Source of the DNA: Nonomuraea turkmeniaca
GTDB lineage: Bacteria > Actinomycetota > Actinomycetes > Streptosporangiales > Streptosporangiaceae
Direction of reading: 5' to 3'
NCBI RefSeq assembly: GCF_005889735.1
Contig: NZ_VCKY01000041.1
Coordinates: 1 to 55,967 of the forward strand
DNA: 55,967 nt
The position numbers and the translations under genes were made by a program. This document shows positions 1-8,456 of this stretch, in pieces (position 1 is the first letter of the stretch; every line of letters starts with the position of its first letter). The notes below the pieces were generated by a model. The model had not been told where the DNA came from. It made no database searches and worked only from the letters and a program-made list of their open reading frames with translations.

Positions 1-78
1 GTCCCACGTCCCGCCGACCCGGGACCGGCGCGACGCACGCTGCGGCGTCGGCGGCCGCGCCACCAGTCGCGGGGGGCG

Positions 79-1149
79 TTATGAGGACGCCGTGACGGAC
101 AGGATGCGGTCGTCGCCGTCGCGGGGGGAGCCCCGGCCGTCCTTGTTGCTCGTGCCGACCCACAGGGCGCCGTCGGGGGCGGTGGTGACGGCGCGGATCC
201 GGCCGTACCGGTCGGTGAAGTGGGCCACAGGCTTGCCGGCCGAGCCGTCCGCGTCCAGCGGGATCTGCCACAGCCGGGCCCCGCGCAACGCGCCGACCCA
301 GAGGGAGCCGTTCGCGTACGCCATCCCGGACGGCGACGCCTCATCCGTGGTCCACGTCAGGATCGGGTTCACGAACCGCTGGTCGTCGCCGCGCCCCTCG
401 ACCTCGGGCCAGCCGTAGTTGGCGCCCGGCTTGATCAGGTTGACCTCGTCGTAGGCGTTGGCCCCGAACTCGGAGGCGTACAGCCGCCCCTGCTCGTCCC
501 ACGCGAGCCCCTGGACGTTGCGGTGGCCGTAGCTGTAGACGAGCGTCCCGAACGGGTTGCCGGGCGCGGGCTTGCCGTCCACGGTCATGCGCAGGATCTT
601 GCCGCCGAGCGAGTCGCGCTGCTGGGCGAGGTCGCGGTCCCCGACCTCGCCGGTGGTGGCGTACAGGTGGCCGTCGGGGCCGAACGCGAGCCGGCCGCCG
701 TTGTGGATGCCGCCCTTGGGGATGCCCTGAACAAGGACTTGCTGCTCGCCGAGGCGACCCCCGTCGAAGGAGTACCGGACGATGCGGTTGTCCTCTTCCG
801 CGGTGAAGTAAAGGAATATTTGCTGGTCCTTGACGGCCACGCCCATCAGACCGCCCTCGCCGTCCGGACGTGCCCCTTCGATCGTCCCCAGCTCCGTCAC
901 CTGGCCGGCCTGGCTGACGCGCAGCAGCCGGGCCGAGTCCCGCTCGGTCACCAGGGCGTCACCCTCGGGCAGGAACGCCACCGCCCATGGAACGGAAAGG
1001 CCCGTGGCCACGTCCTTGGGCTGTCCCGGGGCGGCGGCGTCGCCGACGGCGGCGGTCGGGAGCACCTCTCCCCCTCCGCCACTGCCGCCGGAACAGGCGG
1101 TGAGCGCGGCCAAAAGCACGATGGTCCAGAGCTTCCTCATGTGTTCCAT
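79..1149 (-). CDS. PQQ-dependent sugar dehydrogenase family lipoprotein
   Basis: Predicted extracytoplasmic six-bladed beta-propeller of the glucose/sorbosone (aldose sugar) dehydrogenase family, which oxidises sugars with pyrroloquinoline quinone. The start MEHMRKLW gives a lipoprotein signal ending in the lipobox LTAC (Cys19), so I chose it over an upstream frame extension; a second ATG three codons on is equally possible. Family signatures seen are SVPWAVAFLPEG near the start, GGIHNGGRLAFGPDG, the Ca/PQQ segment around GEVGDRDLAQ, YSYGHRNVQGLAWD, and EFGANAYDEVN followed by YGWPEVEG. It is 356 residues, normal for the family. Only 29 bases separate its start from the divergent dehydrogenase at 1179, so the two share a promoter region. 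No PQQ synthesis genes are in the window, so cofactor supply is unknown. Confidence 0.85.
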   Translation of the reverse strand: MEHMRKLWTIVLLAALTACSGGSGGGGEVLPTAAVGDAAAPGQPKDVATGLSVPWAVAFLPEGDALVTERDSARLLRVSQAGQVTELGTIEGARPDGEGGLMGVAVKDQQIFLYFTAEEDNRIVRYSFDGGRLGEQQVLVQGIPKGGIHNGGRLAFGPDGHLYATTGEVGDRDLAQQRDSLGGKILRMTVDGKPAPGNPFGTLVYSYGHRNVQGLAWDEQGRLYASEFGANAYDEVNLIKPGANYGWPEVEGRGDDQRFVNPILTWTTDEASPSGMAYANGSLWVGALRGARLWQIPLDADGSAGKPVAHFTDRYGRIRAVTTAPDGALWVGTSNKDGRGSPRDGDDRILSVTASS

Positions 1150-1178
1150 ACTTACCGGCGAGACATAAAGTTCTGCGC

Positions 1179-2087
1179 ATGAAGACCTGGGTTCCCTCTG
1201 ATTCAGTGGCCGAAGTCCTGTCCGATCTGCCTGGGGTCGAATGCGCCGTCTACGACGGCACGACCCCCATGCCGGAGGGGGTCGAGGAGGTGGAGGTCTG
1301 GATCCCACCACTCGTCACGGTGCCCGACGTGCCCGGCACGCTGGCCAGGATGAGCTCGCTGCGGCTGCTGCAGACCGTCACCGCGGGGGTGGAGCCGTAC
1401 CGGCCGCACATGCCCGAGGGCGCGGTGCTCTGCAACGCGCGCGGCGTGCACGACGCCGGGACCGCCGAGTGGGCCGTCGGTGCGATGATCGCGGTGCTCA
1501 GGGAGTTCCCCGAGTTCGCGGACGCACAGCGCAGAGGCGAGTGGACCTACCACCACACCGGCGTGCTGGCCGACTCGACCGTGCTGATCGTCGGGTACGG
1601 CTCCATCGGCGCCGCGCTCGAACGCCGGCTGGAGGGTTTCGAGGTCGAGATCGTACGGGTGGCCAGGAGCGCCCGCGAGGGCGTCCACGGCATGGCGGAG
1701 TTGCCCCGCCTGCTGCCCCAGGCGGACGTCGTCGTGCTGCTGGTCCCCGCCACGACCGACACCGCGGGCATGGTGGACGCGGCGTTCCTGGCCCGGATGA
1801 AGGACGGCGCCGTGCTCGTGAACGCCGCCAGGGGCGGCATCGTCGACACCGACGCGCTGATCTTGGAGCTGAAGAACGGTAGGCTACGCGCCGCGCTGGA
1901 TGTGACCGCGCCCGAGCCGCTGCCGGAGGGCCACCCCCTGTGGAGCGCGCCGGGCGTGCTGATCACTCCGCACGTCGCGGGCAGCACCCCCGCGTCGGTG
2001 CGGCGGATGCTCCGCCTGATCAGGGCCCAGGTCTCGCGTTACCTCGCAGGTGAGCAGTTGATCAACGTTATCACCGACTCGTACTGA
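1179..2087 (+). CDS. D-isomer specific 2-hydroxyacid dehydrogenase
   Basis: NAD(P)-dependent cytosolic oxidoreductase of 302 residues, acting on a 2-hydroxy or 2-keto acid that cannot be named from sequence. The Rossmann motif GYGSIG lies at about residue 140. The catalytic Arg is in NAARGGIVD, the Glu in TAPEPLPEGHP and the His in ITPHVAG, so the Arg-Glu-His set is complete. The protein is shorter than PGDH and lacks ACT domains, so it is not a second SerA. Divergent from the PQQ enzyme with a 29-base gap and no strong ribosome site. Confidence 0.88.
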   Translation: MKTWVPSDSVAEVLSDLPGVECAVYDGTTPMPEGVEEVEVWIPPLVTVPDVPGTLARMSSLRLLQTVTAGVEPYRPHMPEGAVLCNARGVHDAGTAEWAVGAMIAVLREFPEFADAQRRGEWTYHHTGVLADSTVLIVGYGSIGAALERRLEGFEVEIVRVARSAREGVHGMAELPRLLPQADVVVLLVPATTDTAGMVDAAFLARMKDGAVLVNAARGGIVDTDALILELKNGRLRAALDVTAPEPLPEGHPLWSAPGVLITPHVAGSTPASVRRMLRLIRAQVSRYLAGEQLINVITDSY

Positions 2088-2173
2088 GAGGATCCCGGAA
2101 CGTGGCTGGGCCGTGACCTTCGGTGCGTACGGTTACGTTTGCGGAGAGCTCCTGACTAACTGTCAAGGCGTTC

Positions 2174-4936
2174 TTGGTGCCAATTGGTCTGCGTGGTTAT
2201 CAGATCGGTGACGACATCGGCGTTGTCACCACCCGCGTGCTCGTGACCGCTCACACTGGCGAAGTGATCGCCGGGCTTCGGCGGTCGCGGAGTGCAGAGT
2301 TCGAGACGGGATGGGCAACGACTGTGATCCGCTGGCGTGATCCACGTGCGCCGCTGACCGCCGCGGTTGCGGCAGGCGTGGTGGTGCTCGCTGCCGCGTT
2401 CGTCAAGGACGAACAGGTCCTGATCGCCGGAGCGATCGCCGGAGGACTCGCGGCGCTGGCCGCCGCCGCCTCCTTGCTGGTCGTCTCGCGCAAGTCGGCG
2501 GGGCACCGCCCGACGGCGATGGGGGCGCGCTGGATGGCGGGCGGCGCCGTCATCTGGGGTGCCGGGATGGCGCTGCGTCCGTTCGCCGAGAGCTTCGTCA
2601 TCGGCTTCGCCGACCTGTTCGTGTTGCTCGGCATCGTGGTCACCGCGGGCGGCGCGCTGATCGCCGCCGACCGCAGGCTTCCGGCCAAGGTTGTTCTCCG
2701 GCATATCAGCGACGCCTATCTGTGCGCCGCCTCGCTTTTCCTCATCGGATGGGTGGTGCAACTGCGCCACGTGTACGCGGCGGCCGACCCGCCGGCGTTC
2801 ACGCTGGTCATGCTGCCGCCGATGGTGGCGCTGCTGATGACGTGCGCCGTGATCCCGTCCGTGCTGACCAGCAGGTCTTCTTCCTGGCTGCTCGGCCTGG
2901 CCGGCACCGGTGTGCTCGCCACCATGACCGTGGCGGCGCTGGCCGCCGGGATCGCGCGCCTGGACGGCGGCGCGCCGCCCAATTGGACCGTCATGCTGGC
3001 GCCCGTGGCGCTCCTGCTGCTCGCCGCCGTCCCGTGGGGGCCGCGGGTCAGGGAGGCGGGCGCGCTCGTCGCCAGGAACGTCGTCGCGATGGTCCCGCTG
3101 GCGCTGGTCGCCGTGGCGGCCTGCACGCTGCTGGCCCACCTGGCCGGGGGGCGCGCCGAGGAGCCCGTCACCGGCGTCGTGGTGGTCGCGGTGTCGGTGG
3201 TGCTGCTCCTGCTGGTGCGCCTGTTCGTGGTGTCGGCGTCCAATGTGCGCCTGCGCGGCCTGGTCAGACTCGGCGAGCGGCAGCTGAGGGAGCTGGCGGA
3301 GAGCTCGGGCGACGTGGTGTTCCTGTGCGACTACGACGGCGTGGTACGCGAGATCGGCGCCGGCGTCGAGGTCACGTACGGCTACCGCCCCGACGAGCTG
3401 GTCGGCGGGTCGATCTTCGACTACATCCACCCCGAGGACGTGCCCGGCATCCAGGTCGCGCTGCGTGCCATGCACCTCGACGAGGACAACACCGCCCCGG
3501 GCGCGTGCCTGATCGCCTGCCGGGTGCGGGCGGCCGACGGCACCTGGCGCCCGACCGAGTCGGTCGCCACCCGTCACGTCGGCGGCGACGAGCTCATGCT
3601 GGTCACGACCAGGGACGTCAGCGACGAGGAGGCCTTGCGCAACCAGGTCGCGCACCTGACCTTCCATGACGGCATCACCGGCCTGCCCAACCGCGCCTAC
3701 TTCGAGGAGCGCACCCGTGAGGTGTTGTCCGGGCGCACGTCCGGGCATGTCGCGGTGATCTTCCTCGACCTCGACGGGTTCACCTCGGTCAACGACTCGG
3801 TGGGGCATGCCAGCGGCGACTACCTGCTCGGGCAGGCGGCCCGGCGGCTGCGCGGCGCCGTGCGCGTCGAGGACACGCTCGCCCGATGGGGCGGCGACGA
3901 GTTCGCGGTGCTGGTGGAGACCGGCGGCGAGGCGCAGATCGCGGTGGATCTGGCCGAGCGGCTCGTCCGGGCGGTCTCGCAGGAGCCGTTCCGGGTGGCC
4001 GACCGGGACGTGGCGCTGACCGCGAGCGTGGGCGTGGCGTTCACCGAGGACGACACGCCGGCCGGCGACCTGCTGCGGAACGCGGATGTCGCCATGGCGC
4101 GCTCCAAAGAGCTGGGCGGGCGCCGGGTGGAGGTGTTCGCCGCGCACATGCACGCCGACGTCGTGCGCCGCCTGGAGCTGGCCGCCGACCTGCAGCGGGC
4201 GCTGATCGAGCAGCAATTCGCGATCGAGTACCAGCCCGTGGTCGACCTGGCCACGTCGCGGGTGACCTCGGTCGAGGCGCTCGTACGGTGGTGGCGTGGG
4301 TCGGTGTTCGTGCCGCCCGAGCAGTTCCTGGGCCCGGCCGAGGACACCGGTCTGATCGTGCCGCTGAGCGAGTGGATCCTGCGCGAGGCGTGCAGGGAGG
4401 TCGCCGCCTGGCGGGCGTCGTCGTGGGACATCGGGTTGTCGCTCAACCTGTCGGCCCGCCAGATCACCGCGCCGCGCTTCGTCGAGACGGTCGAGGAGGC
4501 GCTGGCCGAGAGCGGGCTGCCCGCGTCCGCGCTCACCCTCGAGGTGATCGAGGAGATGCTGGTCGAGGACGCCGAGGAGACGATCAAGCGGCTGTCGGAG
4601 CTGCGTGCGCTCGGGGTGCGCCTGGCCATCGACGACTTCGGCACGGGCTACGCGTCGCTGGCGTTCCTCAGGCAGCTGCCCGTCGACATGATCAAGATCG
4701 ATCCGTCGTTCGTGGCGGGGCTCGGCAGGGACGACACGCTGACGCTGCTCACGCGGACGATCGTGCGGCTCGGCCACGACCTCGGGCTGACGGTGGTGGC
4801 CGAGGGCATCGAGCGTCCTGAACAGCTGGAACTGCTGCGGAAAATGGGCTGCACCAGCGGCCAGGGCTTCCTCGTGGCACGTCCCATGGCGGCGCGCGGG
4901 GTGGACTCCCTGATGCGGACTAGTCTCACTGTTTGA
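2174..4936 (+). CDS. Membrane PAS-GGDEF-EAL cyclic-di-GMP enzyme
   Basis: Bifunctional-looking c-di-GMP protein: the N-terminal ~360 residues carry about nine to ten hydrophobic segments, then a PAS domain (~370-490), a GGDEF cyclase domain and an EAL phosphodiesterase domain. GGDEF is intact at residues 573-577 and is preceded by RVED (564-567) at exactly the spacing of an RxxD inhibitory site. EAL is intact at 701-703, with DDFGTGYASL and VVAEGIE further on, so both activities may survive. The start is uncertain: TTG at 2174 has only a weak AAGG, and GTG at 2324 would begin just before the first membrane segment. The stop codon overlaps the putative ilvB operator. Streptomyces also keep a c-di-GMP gene next to ilvB as I recall it. 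Confidence 0.9.
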   Translation: MVPIGLRGYQIGDDIGVVTTRVLVTAHTGEVIAGLRRSRSAEFETGWATTVIRWRDPRAPLTAAVAAGVVVLAAAFVKDEQVLIAGAIAGGLAALAAAASLLVVSRKSAGHRPTAMGARWMAGGAVIWGAGMALRPFAESFVIGFADLFVLLGIVVTAGGALIAADRRLPAKVVLRHISDAYLCAASLFLIGWVVQLRHVYAAADPPAFTLVMLPPMVALLMTCAVIPSVLTSRSSSWLLGLAGTGVLATMTVAALAAGIARLDGGAPPNWTVMLAPVALLLLAAVPWGPRVREAGALVARNVVAMVPLALVAVAACTLLAHLAGGRAEEPVTGVVVVAVSVVLLLLVRLFVVSASNVRLRGLVRLGERQLRELAESSGDVVFLCDYDGVVREIGAGVEVTYGYRPDELVGGSIFDYIHPEDVPGIQVALRAMHLDEDNTAPGACLIACRVRAADGTWRPTESVATRHVGGDELMLVTTRDVSDEEALRNQVAHLTFHDGITGLPNRAYFEERTREVLSGRTSGHVAVIFLDLDGFTSVNDSVGHASGDYLLGQAARRLRGAVRVEDTLARWGGDEFAVLVETGGEAQIAVDLAERLVRAVSQEPFRVADRDVALTASVGVAFTEDDTPAGDLLRNADVAMARSKELGGRRVEVFAAHMHADVVRRLELAADLQRALIEQQFAIEYQPVVDLATSRVTSVEALVRWWRGSVFVPPEQFLGPAEDTGLIVPLSEWILREACREVAAWRASSWDIGLSLNLSARQITAPRFVETVEEALAESGLPASALTLEVIEEMLVEDAEETIKRLSELRALGVRLAIDDFGTGYASLAFLRQLPVDMIKIDPSFVAGLGRDDTLTLLTRTIVRLGHDLGLTVVAEGIERPEQLELLRKMGCTSGQGFLVARPMAARGVDSLMRTSLTV

Positions 4937-4938
4937 GA
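4924..4938. promoter_or_regulatory. Putative BCAA operator upstream of ilvB (TCTC-N7-GAGA)
   Basis: TCTCACTGTTTGAGA, an exact TCTC-N7-GAGA element extended to AGTCTCA/TGAGACT arms. It straddles the stop codon of the GGDEF-EAL gene and ends 15 bases before the ilvB -35 box. It matches elements before serA, leuB, ilvE, cimA, leuC and the orphan leader. Inferred target of the IclR regulator NdgR encoded at 47064-47780. Confidence 0.6.
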
Positions 4939-4953
4939 CTTGTGTCCACGAAG

Positions 4954-4984
4954 TTGACATCAGGGCGTTCGGAGCGGCTATCGT
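4954..4984 (+). promoter_or_regulatory. ilvB promoter, likely giving a leaderless leader-peptide transcript
   Basis: A perfect TTGACA (4954-4959) and TATCGT (4979-4984, TANNNT type) are separated by 19 bases. Transcription should begin near 4990-4992, on or just before the ATG of the leader peptide at 4992, leaving no room for a ribosome binding site. Confidence 0.6.
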
Positions 4985-4991
4985 GGACGAC

Positions 4992-5042
4992 ATGCTTCGC
5001 AGTGAGATTCTCGTAGTACTTCGCCGGCGCGCAGGCCGATAG
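4992..5042 (+). CDS. ilvB operon leader peptide
   Basis: Sixteen codons, MLRSEILVVLRRRAGR. Ile, Leu, Val, Val and Leu are consecutive (codons 6-10), the signature of a ribosome-stalling sensor for branched-chain amino acids. The last codons lie inside the first arm of a 10-bp inverted repeat, and an intrinsic terminator follows before ilvB. No usable Shine-Dalgarno sequence precedes it, in agreement with leaderless initiation. Attenuation of actinobacterial ilvB is known in principle; this instance is read directly from the bases. Confidence 0.82.
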   Translation: MLRSEILVVLRRRAGR

Positions 5043-5106
5043 CGAAGCACGACGACCTGCGCGCCGCCCCAGACCCACCGCCGCTCGGTGGGAAGGGGCC
5101 TTTTTT
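5026..5106 (+). terminator. ilvB attenuator: leader hairpin plus intrinsic terminator
   Basis: Arm 1 GGCGCGCAGG (5026-5035, inside the leader peptide) pairs perfectly with arm 2 CCTGCGCGCC (5056-5065). Directly after, GCCCC (5066-5070) pairs with GGGGC (5095-5099) and CCCACCG (5074-5080) with CGGTGGG (5086-5092), followed by TTTTTT (5101-5106). This is a textbook terminator 37 bases before ilvB. The competing antiterminator pairing is not obvious by eye. Confidence 0.85.
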
Positions 5107-5142
5107 ATGTCCTAAGCGAGTAGCCACGCAAGGAACGAGCCG

Positions 5143-6882
5143 ATGACCGAACGCATGACAGGTGCACAAGCCCTGGTGAGGGCGTTGGAGCACGTTGGAG
5201 TCGACACAGTGTTCGGGATCCCTGGCGGCGCCATCCTGCCCGCCTACGATCCTCTCTACGACTCGACCAAGGTCCGGCACGTGCTTGTACGGCACGAGCA
5301 GGGCGCCGGCCACGCGGCCGAAGGCTATGCGCAGGCCACCGGCAAGGTCGGGGTGTGCATGGCGACGAGTGGTCCCGGCGCCACCAATCTGGTGACGCCG
5401 ATCGCGGACGCCTACATGGACTCGGTGCCGATCGTGGCGATCACCGGGCAGGTGGCCAGCGGCGCGATCGGCACGGACGCCTTCCAGGAAGCGGACATCT
5501 CCGGCATCACCATGCCGATCACCAAGCACAACTTCTTGGTCACCGATCCCGCGGACATCCCGCGCACGATCGCGGAGGCGTTCCACATCGCCTCGACGGG
5601 CCGGCCCGGGCCGGTGCTGGTGGACATCTCCAAGGACGCGTTGCAGGCCGAGACCGTCTTCTCGTGGCCGCCGGTGATGCAGCTGCCGGGCTACCGCCCG
5701 GTCACGCGGCCGCACTCCAAGCAGATCCGCGAGGCGGCCAAGCTGATCGCCGAGTCCAGGCGGCCGATCCTGTACGTCGGCGGCGGCGTGCACAAGGCCC
5801 GTGCCTCGGCCGAGCTGCTGCAGCTGGCCGAGCTGACGAACATCCCGGTCATCACCACCCTGATGGCACGCGGCACGTTCCCCGACGGCCACCCGCAGCA
5901 CATGGGCATGCCGGGCATGCATGGCAGCGTGTCGGCCGTGGGCGCGCTGCAGCAGTCCGACCTGATCATCGGCCTGGGCGTGCGCTTCGATGACCGGGTG
6001 ACCGGCCAGCTGTCGTCGTTCGCGCCGTACGCGAAGGTCGTGCACGCCGACATCGACCCGGCCGAGATCTCCAAGAACCGCCACGCCGACGTGCCGATCG
6101 TGGGCGACTGCAAGGAGGTCATCACCGACCTCATCGCCGCGATCCAGGCGTCCGGGCAGAAGGGCGACTACGCCGCCTGGTGGACGGTGCTCAACGGCTA
6201 CAAGCAGACGTACCCGCTGGGTTACGAGGAGTTCGAGGACGGCTCGCTGGCTCCGCAGTACGTGATGCAGCGGCTGAGCGCGATCGCCGGGCCGGACACC
6301 TACTACGTGGCCGGGGTCGGGCAGCACCAGATGTGGGCCTCGCAGTTCATCGACTACGAGAACCCCGGCACGTTCATCAACTCCGGCGGCCTCGGCACCA
6401 TGGGCTTCGCCGTGCCGGCCGCGATGGGCGCCAAGATGGGCTGCCCGGACGCCACCGTGTGGGCCATCGACGGCGACGGCTGCTTCCAGATGACCAATCA
6501 GGAGCTGGCCACCTGCGCGCTTGAGGGTGTGCCGATCAAGATCGCCATCATCAACAACGGTAACCTCGGCATGGTCCGCCAGTGGCAGACGCTCTTCTAC
6601 GACCAGCGATACTCCAACACGGACCTGCAGACGACGCGCCGGATCCCGGACTTCGTGAAGCTCGCCGAGGCCTATGGTTGTGTGGGTCTGCGGTGCGAGC
6701 GTCCCGAGGACGTGGACGCCGTCATCAAGAAGGCCATGGAGATCAACGACGTGCCCGTCGTGGTCGACTTCGTCGTCCATCAGGACGCGATGGTCTGGCC
6801 CATGGTCGCGGCGGGCACCAGCAACGACGACATCAAGATCGCCCGGGACATGGCGCCGAATTGGGAGAACGAGGATGAGTAG
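5143..6882 (+). CDS. ilvB: Acetolactate synthase large (catalytic) subunit
   Basis: ThDP- and FAD-dependent enzyme of 579 residues that condenses two pyruvates to acetolactate (Val/Leu) or pyruvate with 2-ketobutyrate (Ile). The catalytic Glu is E52 in [14 protein letters not shown]. The ThDP/Mg motif runs from [12 protein letters not shown] to [12 protein letters not shown] in the C-terminal third. The start is fixed by AAGGA (5130-5134) eight bases upstream. First gene of ilvB-ilvN-ilvC; its stop overlaps the ilvN start by 8 bases, implying translational coupling. Expression is probably set by the upstream operator and attenuator. Confidence 0.98.
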   Translation: MTERMTGAQALVRALEHVGVDTVFGIPGGAILPAYDPLYDSTKVRHVLVRHEQGAGHAAEGYAQATGKVGVCMATSGPGATNLVTPIADAYMDSVPIVAITGQVASGAIGTDAFQEADISGITMPITKHNFLVTDPADIPRTIAEAFHIASTGRPGPVLVDISKDALQAETVFSWPPVMQLPGYRPVTRPHSKQIREAAKLIAESRRPILYVGGGVHKARASAELLQLAELTNIPVITTLMARGTFPDGHPQHMGMPGMHGSVSAVGALQQSDLIIGLGVRFDDRVTGQLSSFAPYAKVVHADIDPAEISKNRHADVPIVGDCKEVITDLIAAIQASGQKGDYAAWWTVLNGYKQTYPLGYEEFEDGSLAPQYVMQRLSAIAGPDTYYVAGVGQHQMWASQFIDYENPGTFINSGGLGTMGFAVPAAMGAKMGCPDATVWAIDGDGCFQMTNQELATCALEGVPIKIAIINNGNLGMVRQWQTLFYDQRYSNTDLQTTRRIPDFVKLAEAYGCVGLRCERPEDVDAVIKKAMEINDVPVVVDFVVHQDAMVWPMVAAGTSNDDIKIARDMAPNWENEDE

Positions 6883-7399
6883 ACACACGCTGTCCGTGCT
6901 TGTCGAGAACAAGCCGGGCGTGCTGGCGCGCGTGTCCGCGTTGTTCAGCCGGCGGGGGTTCAACATCGACTCGCTGGCCGTCGGGCCGACCGAGCACGAC
7001 GACATCTCCCGCATGACGATCGTCGTCAGCGTCGAGGACCTGCCGTTGGAGCAGGTCACGAAGCAGCTCAACAAGCTCGTGAACGTGCTCAAGATCGTCG
7101 AGCTCGACCCGTCCCAGTCCGTGCAGCGCGAGCTCATGCTGATCAAGGTCAAGGCCGACGCGGAGAACCGCTCGCACGTGCTGGAGCTCGTCCAGCTCTT
7201 CCGCGCCCGCTGCGTCGACGTGGCGGCCGACGCCGTGACCATTGAGGTCACCGGCACTCCCGACAAGCTCGAGGCGTTCATCAAGGTCCTCGAGCCGTTC
7301 GGGATCAAAGAACTCGTCCAGTCGGGCATGGTGGCCATCGGCCGCGGCGCCCGTTCCATCACTGACCGGTCCCTCAGGGCACTGGACCGTACCGCCTGA
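6875..7399 (+). CDS. ilvN: Acetolactate synthase small (regulatory) subunit
   Basis: Regulatory subunit of 174 residues conferring valine feedback on IlvB. It begins [20 protein letters not shown], an N-terminal ACT domain (~4-76), followed by the conserved C-terminal half with ELMLIKV and [10 protein letters not shown]. The start at 6875 overlaps ilvB by 8 bases and has GGGAGA six bases upstream; an open frame continuing further upstream is antisense-like noise inside ilvB. Length and sequence are typical. Confidence 0.97.
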   Translation: MSRHTLSVLVENKPGVLARVSALFSRRGFNIDSLAVGPTEHDDISRMTIVVSVEDLPLEQVTKQLNKLVNVLKIVELDPSQSVQRELMLIKVKADAENRSHVLELVQLFRARCVDVAADAVTIEVTGTPDKLEAFIKVLEPFGIKELVQSGMVAIGRGARSITDRSLRALDRTA

Positions 7400-7413
7400 A
7401 AGGTTTTGAGCAA

Positions 7414-8406
7414 GTGACCGAGATTTACTACGACGACCAGGCCGACCTGTCGATCATCCAGGGACGCCACGTGGCCGTGCTGGGGTACGGCAGCCAGGGC
7501 CACGCCCACGCGCTCTCTCTGCGTGACTCCGGCGTGGACGTGCGCGTCGGCCTGCCGGAGGGCTCCAAGAGCCGAGAGAAGGCGGAGAACGACGGCCTGC
7601 GCGTCGTCACGCCGGCCGAGGCCGTCGAAGAGGCCAACCTCACGATGATCCTCGCGCCGGACCACATCCAGCGCCACCTGTACGCCGAGGCCGTCGCTCC
7701 CAACCTCGTCGAGGGCGACGCGCTGTTCTTCGGCCACGGCCTGAACATCCGCTACGGCCTCATCGAGGCACCCGAGGGTGTGGACGTGTGCATGGTCGCC
7801 CCCAAGGGCCCGGGCCACCTCGTCCGCCGCCAGTTCGAGGCCGGGCGCGGCGTGCCGTGTCTCGTGGCCGTCGAGAAGGACGCCTCCGGCAAGGCGCTGG
7901 ACCTGGCCCTGTCGTACGCGAAGGGCATCGGCGGCACCCGCGCCGGCGCGCTGCGCACCACGTTCAAGGAGGAGACGGAGACCGACCTGTTCGGCGAGCA
8001 GGCCGTGCTCTGCGGCGGCGTGTCCGAGCTGATCAAGGCCGGCTTCGACACGCTGATCGAGGCCGGCTACCAGCCGGAGGTCGCGTACTTCGAGTGCCTG
8101 CACGAGATGAAGCTCATCGTCGACCTGATGTACGAGGGCGGCATCTCCAAGATGTACTGGTCGGTCTCCGACACGGCGGAGTACGGCGGCTACACCCGCG
8201 GCCCGCGCGTCGTCGGGGACGAGGCCCGGCAGGAGATGCGCCGCATCCTGGGCGAGATCCAGGACGGGTCGTTCGCGCGTGAGCTCGTCGAGGAGTTCGA
8301 CGGCGGGCAGAAGGAGTTCACGCGGTACCGCGAGGAGCTCGCCGAGGACCCGATCGAGAAGACGGGCGCCAAGCTGCGTCCGATGATGAGCTGGCTGAAG
8401 GGCTAG
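7414..8406 (+). CDS. ilvC: Ketol-acid reductoisomerase (class I)
   Basis: Converts acetolactate or acetohydroxybutyrate to the dihydroxy acid using NADPH and Mg. It has 330 residues, the short class I form. The cofactor motif [17 protein letters not shown] is near residue 25, and the loop [11 protein letters not shown] has the serines usual for NADPH. The metal-binding acids lie in [12 protein letters not shown] and [16 protein letters not shown] start with AAAGG ten bases upstream; 14 bases after ilvN. An inverted repeat at 8421-8449 ends the operon. Confidence 0.98.
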   Translation: MTEIYYDDQADLSIIQGRHVAVLGYGSQGHAHALSLRDSGVDVRVGLPEGSKSREKAENDGLRVVTPAEAVEEANLTMILAPDHIQRHLYAEAVAPNLVEGDALFFGHGLNIRYGLIEAPEGVDVCMVAPKGPGHLVRRQFEAGRGVPCLVAVEKDASGKALDLALSYAKGIGGTRAGALRTTFKEETETDLFGEQAVLCGGVSELIKAGFDTLIEAGYQPEVAYFECLHEMKLIVDLMYEGGISKMYWSVSDTAEYGGYTRGPRVVGDEARQEMRRILGEIQDGSFARELVEEFDGGQKEFTRYREELAEDPIEKTGAKLRPMMSWLKG

Positions 8407-8420
8407 TTTGACCGGGGTGT

Positions 8421-8449
8421 ACGGGTGGGCCTTCTTGCGGCCCACCCGT
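8421..8449. terminator. Bidirectional terminator between ilvC and the amidase gene
   Basis: ACGGGTGGGCC (8421-8431) and GGCCCACCCGT (8439-8449) form a perfect 11-bp stem with a 7-base loop. There is no T-run, which is common in high-GC actinobacteria. It sits between two convergent genes. Confidence 0.75.
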
Positions 8450-8456
8450 CGCCCGA

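Noticed and set aside
1..78. Possible gene end at the left edge
   Set aside because: Too short to support a call; no motif seen.
2156..5050. Long minus-strand open frame antisense to the GGDEF-EAL gene
   Set aside because: Shadow of a real gene with complete domains on the other strand; the protein is Arg/His/Gln-rich noise.
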